The translations under genes and the position numbers were made by a program. From Auriscalpium vulgare (taxonomy: Eukaryota; Basidiomycota; Agaricomycetes; Russulales; Auriscalpiaceae): 62,120 nucleotides of DNA. Where the stretch lies: assembly GCA_019915015.1 (NCBI GenBank), contig JAHBBC010000069.1:1-62120 (forward strand), written 5' to 3'. Positions 20,717-32,350 of this stretch are shown in pieces. Numbering within the stretch: position 1 is the first letter of the stretch; each line of letters begins with the position of its first letter. The notes beneath the pieces are model-generated. The model was given only the letters and a program-made list of their open reading frames with translations, made no database searches and was not told the DNA's origin.

Positions 20717-21964
20717 ATGTCCCTCCCTGCAGCGTCTGCCACCGCCGACAACCTCGACCTCCTCCGCCTGTTGACGCAGGCCCCTTCGCTGGTTTTGACC
20801 TTGGGGATGCCGAACGGGAGGTTGCGCTACGTCTAGAGTGGGCCGACAAGGTCAACCAGCTCGTGGTGCGTGCTGGTCCCCGACCGCGTCTTTTCCCGGC
20901 TTGGCTGATGATGAACTCAATTCCAGACCCTTTCTTCAATCCGCGCGTCCCGCAGCCTGCGCGATCTTGCCTTCCACTTCACCTCGCCGATCCTCGAGTT
21001 CATGGTGAAGCTCGTTCCAGCGTCCGCCCCTCTCGCCCAGCGCTTCGAGGGCACCCTCATGCGTACCCTCCCCGACTCAGCGCGCGCCAGCCCGCGGTGG
21101 TCCCAGATGTTCTCCCCTTTCCCTGCCGACGCTACCGACGCGGAACTCCACGTCTTGATCACCATCGTGGAGGCTGGGCTCTGGACCGTGTACTACTTCG
21201 GAGACGGTTCTGTCGAATCCTACCTCCATGAAATCACGGAGTTGCATGGCGCCTTCCCCACCCTGCGTCCTCAGGGGATGCAGAGCTGGCTCCTACGTGA
21301 TTTCGACGCCCGGGCCGTCCATGGGATGTTTGTTATTACCCGCGAAGACGCCGTGTGCCGCGCCCTGGCCTACCACGTCCGTGGTGCCTCCAGCTCCCCC
21401 CACTCTCGTGCCTACGCGGGCCGCCTCACCACGGGCGTGGTGTACTACCTATTGGGGGGCCTCGCGGAGGACTCGGTGGATATGTTACGGGACTTTACCA
21501 CCATTTCCGAGGCCTTCGACACGTTTCGCGATATTTGGGCGGACTGGCCACTGGTGTTGGATCGCCTCGACATGCGCTGGGCCGCGATGGCAACCTGTAT
21601 GGGCGGGATGCTGGACGCATGGGGATTAGGGTCCCGCCTCCTGGCCAACCTCCAGCCCGCAGACTTCCTGGTCCAGGATATCAGCGTGGCCTCGATTCGC
21701 GCCATCGAGCAGATCAGTTCTGCGCGCCTCTCGCACATCTCCTCCTCCCAAGCCATAGCTGAGATACCCCTAGGCTTCGATGCCATAGTCCATCCCTCGG
21801 ACCAGCCGGGCCCTCTTCCCTTCCCCGCGCACCCCACGGTACCAGCGCCGACGGCCCCCTCCGCGTCTCCTACCTACGCCGGGGAGATACCGCCGCCCAT
21901 CGCCAGCTCGGAAGAAGTCGAGGAGGGGGAGGTGATCGAGCTTCTGATGGAGCGCGAGGAATAG
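20717..21964 (+). CDS. Cargo gene A of the gypsy element (antisense, unknown function)
   Basis: No family is recognised. The ATG at 20717 (MSLPAASATADNLDLL) follows a TATA box. A one-base frame change near 20770 leads into GPFAGFDLGDAEREVA and RLEWADKVNQL, then a GT-AG intron (about 20867-20930). The second exon is open for about 345 codons to the stop at 21962: LRDLAFHFTSPILEFMVKL, a helical region with ELHVLITIVEAGLWTVYYF, VYYLLGGLAEDSVDML and DIWADWPLVLDRLDM, then a Pro-rich and acidic tail. No membrane or enzymatic motif stands out. It is transcribed opposite to gag-pol. Parts of its pattern resemble cargo gene B by eye. Confidence 0.65.
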
Positions 21965-22225
21965 GTATATTTCCGGGCCAATGTCTGTAGAATGTTCCAT
22001 AGCTATTGAAATGGAACCAGGAGCCATGTGCGGCTTCCCCCTGTTCCTGTGCCACGTTTCGCGATGCCTTGCGATAAGCTCCTGGGCCCATGCCGGAGGC
22101 TCCGTCTGGGTCGCGATCTGTCGCGATAACCCACGTTGGCCGGAACTCCGGCGAGACCCTCGTGTTTTGGTCTTCGCGCTGTATCGCGACGCCGCGATGG
22201 TGTGCCTCTTTCCCTACTCGCGCCG

Positions 22226-22236
22226 CCTATATGAGG
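22226..22236 (+). promoter_or_regulatory. TATA-like box of cargo gene B
   Basis: CCTATATGAGG lies about 75 bp upstream of the ATG at 22304. Confidence 0.4.
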
Positions 22237-22303
22237 GGGCTGCGACGATGGCCTTTTCCAAAAAAACCCTCAACGCCCCAGTCCGTCCGACTACCTCCTC
22301 CAC

Positions 22304-23558
22304 ATGCAGGCCGTCCTACTCCGCGCGTTTTCGCGTTTCCGGCTGTACCAGCTGTTGATACATCCGGTTGAGGTGCCCTTGCCTGGTGCCGACGCTTCCT
22401 CATTTCCCGCGGCCGCCGTTGCCTGGCTTCAGGAGATCTCCGACCTATTGGTGCGTCGTCCCGCGCCCTCTTTTCCCTCATCCCGGCCTCGTACTGACGT
22501 TGTCTTCGCTTCTTCCCCCCTTTTCAGCAGGACCATCGCGAGACGTCGCATTTTACCCTACCGGCCCTCGCGTCCATGACCGTCGTCTCGACGCTCTCCT
22601 ACCTAGCGGAGCGCTTTCCCGAAACGTTCGAACAAACCGCCCCCATTCGCGCGAATATCGTAGGAAATATTCCGTTCGGAGGGGACAACGCCCCGGGGCA
22701 GCCACCCAGCGTCGCTCTGCTTCTCACGTGGTCCATGTGGACTCCTTGGCCCACCTGGTGGAGCGCTCCGTTTGGTTGCTGTACCGTCACCAACTTCACG
22801 GCCGGGCAACTTTCGAGGTCAACTTGGCAGCGCTGTTCGGCCCCGAGTTTGCCCCCCGTCCCGACGGCCTTGCCACCCGTGTTGCCGAGTTATTCCTTCG
22901 CGACCTCGATCGTTTGAGTGACGACCTCGACCACGCTGACGGGCTGGTCGGGGCCCTCATGCTCCCCTTGAACCGCGCCGTGATCGGAATGACCCACCCC
23001 CGCGACATTGGCGTCCTCGACTTCCTTGCGGCCGCGAGTCCCTCGTTGCAGGCTGCCCATCGTGCGAACGTCCGTGAAGCCGCCGACTATCTCGTTCCCG
23101 GCCTCAAGTTGGTCGCGGAGCTTCGCGACTTCGTTTGGGCGGACCAATTGAACGCCAGCCACCTGCGCCACGCCGTCACTCGCCTCGAAGGCACCGCGGG
23201 AAAGCTGCTGTACGATGCCTGCGAAGTTGCCGCGGTCCTCGACCACCTCGCCGGTGCCGGTCCTATGCGCCGTATGCTTACCGCCCTTCCCTTCCCGCCG
23301 CTTACTCACCGAGTCATCCGCCGCGGCTCTATCGCGTTCTCGTGGGGGGTCCCCAACCTTGTTGAGGTCGTGGGCCCGAGGCCTCCTGATGCCCTGAGTC
23401 GACGGGCTGGTCGTAGGAATGGGGGTAACCGCGCCCGGACTCCCGCGCCCAATGTGCGTCTGGTCCGGTGCGCCCGCGTAGCGAGCGATTCCTGTAATTT
23501 GCCCAAGGCGCCCTTAGGGCCCAGTAATGCCATTCCGTTCCCTATCCCTTCTTCTTGA
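22304..23558 (+). CDS. Cargo gene B of the gypsy element (antisense, unknown function)
   Basis: No family is recognised. The ATG at 22304 starts MQAVLLRAFSRFRLYQLLIH. A GT-AG intron (about 22450-22527, preceded by a pyrimidine tract) leads to TLPALASMTVVSTLSYLAER. The frame changes once near 22690-22720 without a clear intron, then is open to 23556: HVDSLAHLVERSVWLLYRHQ, AALFGPEFAPRPDGLATRVA, a helical DLDRLSDDLDHADGLVGALM, and a basic Arg-rich C terminus. The order of blocks (a helical leader, then a V-E-x(2)-x-W-L/T-V/L-Y segment) recalls cargo gene A, so the two may be old duplicates. Its function is not inferable. Confidence 0.6.
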
Positions 23559-23758
23559 CTCGCGCGCGAACGCTCGCTAAGCCGTGAAGGTAAGCGCCGC
23601 ACCTGTCGCGGCCCGGCGGGCCCGCTCTGCTTCCACGTCGGAAGCAAAAACCCACACGCTGGCGCGGCGCCCCGTCTTAACGCGACGCGTTGCGCCTCGA
23701 CCTCTCCGTCTCTCTCTTCCTCCCCTCACCTCTCCCTATCTCCCCCCTTCCCTGGCCA

Positions 23759-25450
23759 TGTCTGCGTTCTCCCGCCCTATCAACCTCAGGAAACGGCTGT
23801 CCGCCGTAGAAGCGCTCGTCGCCTCCCTCCCCACAGTCGACTCCGCCCACTACGGCGAGTTCGCCGCGAACTGGGAGTCGGCCACGGTGAGTGCCCACGG
23901 CCTCTCGCTCCCGACGCTCTGCTGACCCTCCCTGTGTCCAGTCCGCCTATGCTGAGGTGTTGGGGGAGGACCCCCCGCCGTCCGAGGTGCTGGACAGGAT
24001 CGGGGCCGTGTCCGCCGTTGTCGACGCCTGGCCGTCCTCCGGCCCCTCCCCCACGCCGTCCTCACCCGCCATCCCCTACTCCACTCCCGTCGCCGCTCCC
24101 CTCTCCCGTCAGGCTGGCAAGCGGGCCCGCGCCGACAGTGCCCTCCCCGCGCCTTCTGTCCGCCCCCGGTCTCCTCCACGCCTCACCGCGCCGCCGCCCG
24201 CGCTTCCCCGCCGCCCACCAAGCGCAACCGCGAGTCCGCCCCCTCCGAGGCTGACGCCGAGGCCGAGGTCGACGAGCTAGATGAGGCGGGGGACCCGCAG
24301 GAGCCCGTCGCGCAGCGCACCCGCGGCGCCACCAAACTCCCCGCCCCCCGATCAGTCCCCGCCGCCGCCAAGTCGAAGGGCAAGGGCAAAGCCGTCCGCA
24401 GTTCCAAGCGCCCTGCCAACGTCCCTCCGGCTCCTCGTGCCTCCGCCCGCCGCCACTGTCCCCTCTTCCGAGGCCGGCTCCCCCGCGCCCGCCGCCGACC
24501 CTTCCACCTCCGTCAAGGGCGCCAAGATCCCCGTCGCTGACACCTTCCCGGGCCGCCGCCTTCAGGTACGTCGCCCTTTTCTTGTCCGTCGTGTTGCGCC
24601 GCTCACACTCCGACCCTCAGGCTTCCGCCCCCTGCTACCGCTGCGCCACGATGGACTCCCACCCCACGTGCTTCTTCACGGACGTCAGCGGCCGCCAGTG
24701 CCATCGCTGCTTCGTGGGCCACCACAAGTGCGACGACGGTGTCCGCGGGACGCACTTCTACGTGGTGGGCAGCGACGGAGTCTCGCAGGATGTCGACCCT
24801 GCCGGCATCCATGTCCGTCCCGGTCCTCCGCCTTCGACTGGGCCGACCACACCCCGACCCTGCCGGCGCCGTCCCCATCCTCCGCTACGACTCCCCGCCG
24901 CAGCTTTTCCGGACCTACAACGCGCTCACGGAGGAGCTCAACACCATCAGCGTCAACTACGCGACGCTCGACGCCCGGGCCCGCGGCATCGTCGCTGAGC
25001 GGAACTGGGTCTGGCGGACCCTGCAGCAGCTCGGCGACCCCGCGTTCCCGCGCCTGCCGGGGGCCTCATCTCGCCGCAGGTTGGCCCTTCGATCCGCCGC
25101 GCCGCCTCCCATTCCCTGCTCCCTCCGCGTCGCGTGCCGCTTCTCCCCGCGGCCAGCCAGGCCTGCCTCGCGCCTCCCCTCGCGCCGCCTCGTCGGCTCT
25201 CATCGCCTCTTCCCTCCCGCTGCTTAGCGCCGCCGTCGTGGCTCCCTCGGTCGCGCTTCTCGCCTTCCTTCCCCCGTGCCTCCGGTTGCTCCGCTGCGCC
25301 CTTCTCGCCGCTCGCCTCTGCCGCTCCTCCGCGTCGGACCCTGCCCCCGGCCCTACCATGCCTCCCGCCGCCGCTCCCTCCTTCGAGGATGTCGGCACGC
25401 CGCCCTCCGCCGCGGCTGATGGTCCCGCTGACCCCGCGCCCGCCGCTTAG
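23759..25450 (+). CDS. Cargo gene C of the gypsy element (Cys-rich and coiled-coil, antisense)
   Basis: The ATG at 23759 (MSAFSRPINLRKRLSAVEAL) opens a short exon; an intron (about 23887-23941) leads to a Ser/Pro-rich linker. An acidic segment (ESAPSEADAEAEVDELDEA) and a Lys/Arg stretch (KSKGKGKAVRSSKR) follow. After an intron (about 24567-24621) comes a zinc-binding-like motif: CYRCATMDSHPTC, then CHRCFVGHHKC, i.e. CxxC-x8-C...CxxC-x6-C, at about 24636-24732. A short helical coil (RTYNALTEELNTISVNYATL) follows in a different frame. Several frame switches occur in very GC-rich sequence, so exact exon limits are uncertain. The basic region plus Cys cluster suggests nucleic-acid binding, but that is inference. 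Confidence 0.5.
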
Positions 25451-25864
25451 CCGCTTGCGAGCCTTCTTCAAAAGGAGTCGCCCCTGCTTCAACAGCAGAG
25501 GGCCTTGGTGCTTCGATGCGGGGGCGCGTTCCTCGTGTCCTAGGTGGGGGTTTCGGCGTCTCGCTGTCGTGTTGTCCGCTCGTTATCGGTCTGTTCATAG
25601 TTGTTCGCTATCCGTCGCTACCTCTTTGCTGTGTACATAGAATTCGCTATCCTGCTATGTTGTGAATAGAGTCCATTGCTTGTGTCACAGTGTGAGCGTG
25701 TCCTATCGCGTTTCCGGCGCGACCTCAGCCTTGTTCCAGACCCTTGAAGCCTTAGTCGGTGCCTGCCCAGTCCGAGCTTCGCTAGCGCTCGCGACCTCGA
25801 CTTATCGTCCTGACTCGTCTCCATCCGTACTTCCAGCTCTTCAGTCCTAAATACCACCGTCTAA

Positions 25865-25881
25865 TCTCCCCCCAACTGAAA
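25865..25881 (-). repeat. Internal copy of the polypurine tract
   Basis: This is identical over 17 bp to 20591-20607 (minus strand TTTCAGTTGGGGGGAGA). Similarity extends about 25 bp further on the pol side (ACTGTCC-x-CAGT-x-GCC). It lies 41 bp beyond the pol stop, exactly where a standard gypsy element would have its only PPT. Confidence 0.8.
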
Positions 25882-25922
25882 TATCGACTGTCCTCAGTCG
25901 CCGTAGTGCTGGGCGGTACTTT

Positions 25923-27320
25923 TTAGACGGTGATCTCGTCGTCCTGGTCATCGTCTTCCCTGGTGGGGTCGTCTGCTTCCTCTTCATGAATGGCATCGTG
26001 ATCCTGCCTATCTTCATGAAGTAGCTCGTCCACCCTTGACTGTGGGACGTCCAGAAATTCGGGCAACTCTGGCAGCGCAATGTTCGTTCGCGCGAAGTAA
26101 GGCAGGACGCGAAACTCCGCGACCGGTCGGTCGAAGAGCGCACCGTGGAGGTCCGCAAGCACGTAAGGTCCTCCTTTCCGTCGACCAATTACCACGAACG
26201 GTCCATCGTAGCGCGGAAGCATTTTTCGATCTAATGACTTCTCGTACCGTGTGAACCGTAGGAGGACCAAGTCGCCTCTCTTGAAATTGTAGTCGCGAAT
26301 CGTCGCTTCGTGGTCACGTTCAAATTTTACCGCCGCGATACGTCGCGCTTCAAAGACTTTGTCGTGGATGGTCCTTAACTGGGCTTTTCTCTTTTGTAGG
26401 GCCATTGCCCTGCGCGCTATGAGGTCTGTGGGAGACAGTAGAGACTCGGGCGGAGGCATCAAGTATGAAGCCTCGATGATATCCAGCGGCATTAGCGGCT
26501 GCGTTCTGTTACCGCGAAGTATGGCGAGCAGCCCATCCTCCGCCTGATCGTTATCCTGTCCGACCAGAATACCGAGTACGCGACCGATGACCATTTTTGC
26601 AGCATTTCCATCGGCTGCCTTGTAGAGCGCTTGACGTACGTCGAAGTGAGACCGCTCGACTATTCCGTTGGCTCGCGAATTATATCCCGATATTCGAATG
26701 TGCCGGACTCCATACTTATGCGACAGGGATTCAAGGCCGACACGAACGGTGCGCCGTTGTCCGTGACCACTTCTCGCAGGGCGCCCCACCGGCACAAGAC
26801 GTCTTCGAAAATCCATTTCGCGATGGCGTCCGCCGTCTCCGCCCTTAGCATTCTCCACTCTGGATAGTGGGTTACGGAGCAGCGTCCTTGCACGATGTAT
26901 TTGAATCCGCCGCTTGCTGGCATATGCATGGTGTCTGCATACATCTTTGCGAAAAGGTTCGCCGGCGTTGCCACCGTTGGCGGTATCAGGCTGTGGCGAA
27001 CTAGTCGGGTTTCGCAAATATGGCACGTTCTCACCCACCAGGCCACGTCTGCGTCCACGTATGGCCACCAGAAACGCTCCAACAGCATCATCCGCGTCGC
27101 GTAGACGCCTTGTGTCCGACATCGTCATGAGCTGCTTTGAGGACCGCGATACGTCGGTCTCCTCCCAGCACGAGTTGGTGCCTGCCTTGGTGGTGCCTTT
27201 TGAAAAGGCGGTCCCCATCCTGAAGAACTGGAGCGCGTATCGAGCGAAACGAGCGAACTGTTCGTCGGTCAAGTCCGCCGGCCGCGCCAGGGTCCCTAAC
27301 CAGTCCCTGATAGTTCCAGC
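25923..27320 (-). pseudogene. Gypsy integrase region
   Basis: This is the integrase part of pol. The HHCC zinc-binding end is visible as WWVRTCHICET after the upstream His pair. The catalytic core has D in YADTMHMP, D in VVTDNGAPF and E in RANGIVERSHF. The C-terminal GPY/F module reads YDGPFVVIGRRKGGPYVLAD. The three segments lie in two different minus-strand frames (the core mainly in the 26660-27091 frame, both ends in the 25923-27272 frame), so at least two frame changes are present. The stop is at 25923 after an acidic tail. Confidence 0.88.
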
Positions 27321-29135
27321 CGCTTGTCAGCGTCATGAGCCTGTCTGATCTGGGAACATCGCGATACGTCGCGTCCCTGTACTGGTGCGGGTTGCATTTG
27401 GACCGTAGTTGCCCAGACGTCGGCCGGTTCATCGTGGGAGCGCCGGGCCTCCTCGCGACGTATCGCGTCCTGGCTTGAACCAGCCCCATGTTCGTCTGGT
27501 ATGCTTCCTGGCCCCGTCCATCCAGCTTGCCGTCGCGAGGCTCTCTCTTGCGCTGTCTTCGGGACTACCATGTTTACGATATGTGCGAAACCATACACCG
27601 CATCAACCCAGTCGTCGAAGTCGTCTTCCTGTTCCAGAGCGTCTCCTGGTTGCCTACGCCTCCTGCATAGGCCGTCGGGCCCGTGGAAGAGTCCCGGCAC
27701 GTGCACTAGCTCAAAATGGAACATCAGGATGCCTATAATCCACCTGTTCATACTGGCCGATGGCTCGAGGTCAGGATTTTCCAGCATGCCTTTGATATAC
27801 CTGGCGTCGACCTCAATGGTCAGGTTCCTCACCCCTATCAGGTAGACTTTAAGGGCCCGCAGGGCTCGAAAAAGACCATAGAGCTCCAGCTTGGGCTGCG
27901 AGAACCGCGCTTCGCGATCGTTTAGCGCGATGCTACCAAATCGAGAATATCGGCGTCTCTTCCTGTCTTGGGGAACGTTGGGGTCCGCCTGACTCAATAG
28001 GAAACCCACCGCGATGTACGAGGTGTCTACCGCTAGGATCACGGGGCCTCCGACGTGTAATCAATCGGTAGGAGCGCTGGTGATGCGAGGACTGCCTCCT
28101 TGAGGTCCTCCATAGCTCGCGACTGTTCGGGTCCCCATTCGAACGGGACGTCCTTCCTCGTCAGGTGTGTCAAGGCATGGGCTCGGTGCGCAAAGTTTCG
28201 GATAAAGATGCGCAGGACTCCAACTGTCCCCAAGAAAGCCCGTACGTCTGAGAGATCCGTGCACGGCCCCCAATGCGAATCTTCGCGACCTTTCTTCGTC
28301 TGCCATCCTTCCTTGCGGTGTGCAGCGATGCCCTACCACGTAGAATTCTGGTACGCACAGCTGTGATTTCCATCCTGAGAACGTGCCATGACAGTAGCGC
28401 ATTCGTTGGACTACCCTGTTAACGTTGTTAAAGTGTTCCCATACGAACCGCCTTATGCCGTTGTTGCCGGGGATCGTTTCGTATCCTCCGCCTTCCGTCC
28501 TGTAGTCCGAGTCCGGCCCCTTCAGGGGACGTCGTCTATAAAGGCACCGTAATATGCGGGATTTCCGGTTGGAGAATAAAGGTCACGTCGTCGTGGAAGA
28601 TCGGGACGGAATTCGTCCACCCCATAGGCAGGGTCACAGCCGTTTTGCGCCGTACGGCGTCTGGAAAGTCGTGAGGTCCCTTGAGGCTTCATCTAGTCTC
28701 CTTTCGTCATAGCCCACGTAGAGGTCCAGAATTCCCCCGCACGGCCGCCCCGCAAACTGCTCCGCCAAATGATCTGGGAAGGGGGTACTCCTGAGTGCGC
28801 GATGGTCACCGCATTCAGGGGTTCCAGACTATGGACTATACGGAGGCTGGTCCCGTCCTTCTTAACCACACAGAACCACTAGAGCGGTACGACGAGTTTG
28901 AGTCCTCGTAGACTCCCGCGGCGATCTTGGTCTTGATGAGCGCCATGACCTTGTCGTATATCCCTGGCGGAATCGGAATATTTCGCTGAACCCACGGCCG
29001 ATGCGGAACTACTGGTATTGTGAACGGGGGGAAGAAGTCTTCTCGGAAGCGCCCCCGCTCCGAGTCGTCCCAGGCAAATGCCTCGTTTTGTGCGCACATA
29101 AACGCATGCATGAGCTTCCTTTCTTCCGGCATAGG
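27320..29135 (-). pseudogene. Gypsy reverse transcriptase and RNase H region
   Basis: RT begins in FTIPVVPHRPWVQRNIPIPP. Its catalytic motif FIDDVPLKGP lies at about 28517-28546. RNase H follows as ILAVDTSYIAVGFLLSQ, with conserved acidic residues in KLELYGLFRAL and IEVDARYIKG. Frame changes near 28880, 28400-28060 and elsewhere break the polyprotein. Confidence 0.88.
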
Positions 29136-30292
29136 AAATCTCCGTCGTGGACTCGGTCAAATTGTTCGCGACGTTCCGCGGTGTACCTTCCCGTGGGTAC
29201 GAACTCCGGTGGCTTCTCTGGGAGCGGCGGCATATCCGCCAGGGGGTCCCCTCTGATCTCTCTGAGGATCCGAAGTGCTCCGGCAGGTCCGTACGAATAG
29301 GCTTTACCTTGAGGGTGTGCTGGCTTGTAACGCTTCTTCGTGGCCGCAAAGACTTCGCGCTGCATTGCGGTCGGCTGTAGCTCACCTCTGTCCGTTTCCT
29401 CCTCTCTTTCTCTCCCACTCTCGCCGTCTCCCCAGTCTGCCGCCGTCCAAATAAACGTCCCTGCTCTTGCTCGTTCCTCCTCTTCCTCTCCTTCTTCCGC
29501 TCGCTTCGCGAACACTCCCGCGTATTCCTCCGGTAGGTCGCACACTGACAAATAAGCTGACTGCACATCTTCAATTGTAGGCGAGGATTTGAGGTACACC
29601 AGGGATTCCATTCTAAGAGTATCAGGCTTATCGGGCTCGAACCCCACGACCAGCCCTACCTCCTCCTGGTCCTCCAACAAATCCTCTAGTCGCGAAAACC
29701 CTCCACCCCCTGCTTCTGGGTTCGCGAGATGCGCTTGCGGCCGCGTGGAATAGTGGGATTGACGCCATGACTCCAGTGTTTGGGTCCGTGATCGTGATTG
29801 TCTGCCTCTCGTCTGCAAAGTTTTGCACGGTACTTCCCGTGAGAACGTCAAAGGGCCTCCCAGGAGCATGTCGTACGCCGGGTTGCGGATGATATGCACC
29901 TGTACGTACAGCGTTATACCCCCAATCTTCATCGGGACGTTTCTAGCCAGGCCTAGCGACCTATCGCGACTTTTGTTGGCCGATATCATATCCAGGCGAA
30001 CGTTCGGATCGTAATGCAGCCCGAGGTAATGGCATACGTCCTCGGACATGGAAATAATCTGCGACCCGGGATCCACGACTGCCTCGATGTGCGCTTGGTT
30101 GTTGACTAGTGGCAAGATCGAACGGAGGGCCAGCGATTCCTTGGCGACTTCCAACGGCTCAGGGTCTGGTTCCCCGTCTCCTGCTTCTCCTAGATCTCCC
30201 ATCAGAACCTCCACAATGACTTCTCCTACACGCGTCCCCTCGGGCAACTCCGTTGGCTGGTGTCCCAGGGCTTGCAGAAAGGTTTCGGGCAT
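29135..30292 (-). pseudogene. Gypsy protease region
   Basis: A retroviral-type aspartic protease domain is recognisable from EAVVDPGSQIISMSEDV (active site at about 30048-30085) and IIRNPAYDMLLGGPL, the second strand pair. The active-site triad reads D-P-G rather than D-S/T-G. A Ser/Arg-rich and acidic linker then leads to RT. Confidence 0.75.
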
Positions 30293-32260
30293 ATGGTCCG
30301 CGAATCCCTCACCACCTTCTCGTCCTCTCCTGCCCCTTCGTCCTGGTCAAAGTCGAACGGAAAGAGCTCTGGTTCGCTTTCCACCATCGCCTGGACTACT
30401 GGTACTCTTGCCTCGTTTGGGACCCGCTTAGGGGTCACCACGTTGCGAACTTGAGCGCGTACTTCCGGGGCAATGGACATGAGCTCCCTCTGTGTCAAGG
30501 TGACCTCCGCATTCATGGCCCTCTCATAAACCTTATTTGCTATTACGGAGTCGTGGACCGGGGCGACCTTATTGTATGCTGGGTCCGCCTTGCGCTGCCC
30601 CGCGCTTCGTTGGTAACTTGCCGGCCCTATGTACGTCGCGTCGGGCACCTTCGCGAAAGGATGGATCGGAGGTGTTAACGGCTCCTCACCCGCTGTGGTG
30701 TCTTCGTCGGCCTGCCTTTGTTTGTCTGCGCTATCCCCAGTCTCCCTGGTCGGTCGACTGCCTCCGGCTCGAAGGAAACCTGCTTCTTGGCTTGCGTAAA
30801 TGGCTTCCTCTTCGGAATGACCACCTCTGGAATTCGTCGCGATCTTTCGCGCTCGCCAGGCAGCAGCCCTATTGCCTGGGGAAACTCGCCCGCGTCCAGT
30901 GCGGCCTGCCGGCGTTCCTTCTGAGCTTGCCTTTCCGCTCGGGCCGTCAGGAGCACTGCCATCTCCTGCTGGAGCTCCGTCATTCTGTCTTCGTCGGTCA
31001 ATTGCGGCGTCAGTTGGATTAGGCCGGCGACCGTCTGCACTTTGGCCGGCACCAGCTCGTAGTCCATCGTCGTCAGCATCATGGCTTCTGACTGTCCGTG
31101 TTGATTCCCGGCGTAGTACGCATCCACACGCTGCTTCAGCGGGCCTTCTCCTAGCGGGATAAGCCCTCCACCCTTCAGAACGACCCGGTTGTTGTGGTCC
31201 CTAGATACGCGACCCGTTGCGATGTAGTCCTGGACCACCATACATTCCCTGACGAAGTGCCCCGTTTGGCCGCAGAAAAGGCATCCTGACGGCCCTCCCT
31301 GTCCGCCTTGATTTCCTTGCGTGGCGCGCGGCTGTTGAGTTCCCGAGGTACCCCCATAACCCCTCTGACCTCCGCCGTTCCCCTGGTTGACGAGCATCCG
31401 CGCGAGCGACTGTTCTGGCAACACCGCGGCTTGATTGCTTCTTGAAACTGTTCTATTTTGATTACAGGCTCCGTCGTTGCAACCGCCACTGCCGGTCCTG
31501 CGCTGACCGCTGGTACGATTGAGGGAGTGCCCCTCAGCTCGTACTCTCCTGCCTCTAGCACGTCGGCCATGGGGTACGGTGTTTCTTTATCGTGGTCCGG
31601 CAATTTGATCTGCAGTCTCGTCGCCACCCTGTTCATGAGGCTGTCCTGGAAAGCGCGAAGGAACGCGATATCGCGCTCACGGGGATCCTGCTTTTCTTAA
31701 CCAGGAAGTCGGTGATCGCGAAGAACTGCCGATAGAATTCGCTGAGCTCGCCGCCGGACGCAATGCCCGACGGTACCGACTGCCTACGAGCGCGTCCATT
31801 CGATGCGTATGGTATACTTGCGGTCCTCATCGGCTCCCGGTTACAGTTTAACAATGGCGTCCTGAAAGTCTTGGTAGGTCTTGGTGGGATCCTTAAACTC
31901 CGGCCTCGCTTCCCACTCCTCAGCCCGTCGTGACGTCTAGGTAACGCACTGCGTGGCCCTTCTTCGCCGTATCATCCGCTAGTTGAGCCCGGGCAAAGAG
32001 ATGGTTCAGCTCGTCGAAGTAACGCGGTAACTCGCGGGCCTTCTGATTGAAAGACGGTGTGTTGCGGTCCCCGCGGGTAGGCATTGCGACTGGCGCGACG
32101 TTGGGGAGCGCGGTATTGCCTGTTGTCCGCCGTCCCCCCCTCCTCCACCGCCTCCGCCTCCGCCGCCGCCTCCACCACCCGTTCCTGTTCCTTGTTGCTG
32201 TGTGCTCATTCCTGACTGTGTTCGCGTTGGGAGGTGGGCTATCTTGGGTTTCGGCGCCAT
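30292..32260 (-). pseudogene. Gypsy gag
   Basis: The ATG at 32260 starts MAPKPKIAHLPTRTQ, followed by a long Gly run encoded at about 32140-32180. The capsid-like portion is spread over several frames down to about 31480. A CCHC zinc knuckle, CLFCGQTGHFVREC, is encoded at about 31243-31286, and a Lys/Arg-rich tail follows. Frame changes near 31850, 31640 and 31430 indicate degradation. Confidence 0.8.
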
Positions 32261-32328
32261 GTTGATCAGCGACCGGGTGCCGTCTACGAGGCTGATTTTA
32301 AAGCTCGAACACGATCGTCATCACCATA

Positions 32329-32347
32329 CCCCTCGCGGTGGGCTCCA
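32329..32347 (-). other. Primer-binding site
   Basis: Three bases inside the 5' LTR, the minus strand reads TGGAGCCCACCGCGAGGGG. Its complement ends ...GGGCTCCA, as a tRNA 3' end would. The tRNA identity was not determined. Confidence 0.7.
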
Positions 32348-32350
32348 AAA

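Noticed and set aside
23584..25640. Numerous overlapping frames in the GC-rich cargo region
   Set aside because: High GC makes long open frames in all six frames. Only the ones with start context, introns and ordered motifs were kept.
25840..25925. Remnant of a second LTR next to the internal polypurine tract
   Set aside because: No LTR sequence adjoins the tract; only the PPT and about 25 bp beyond it are duplicated.
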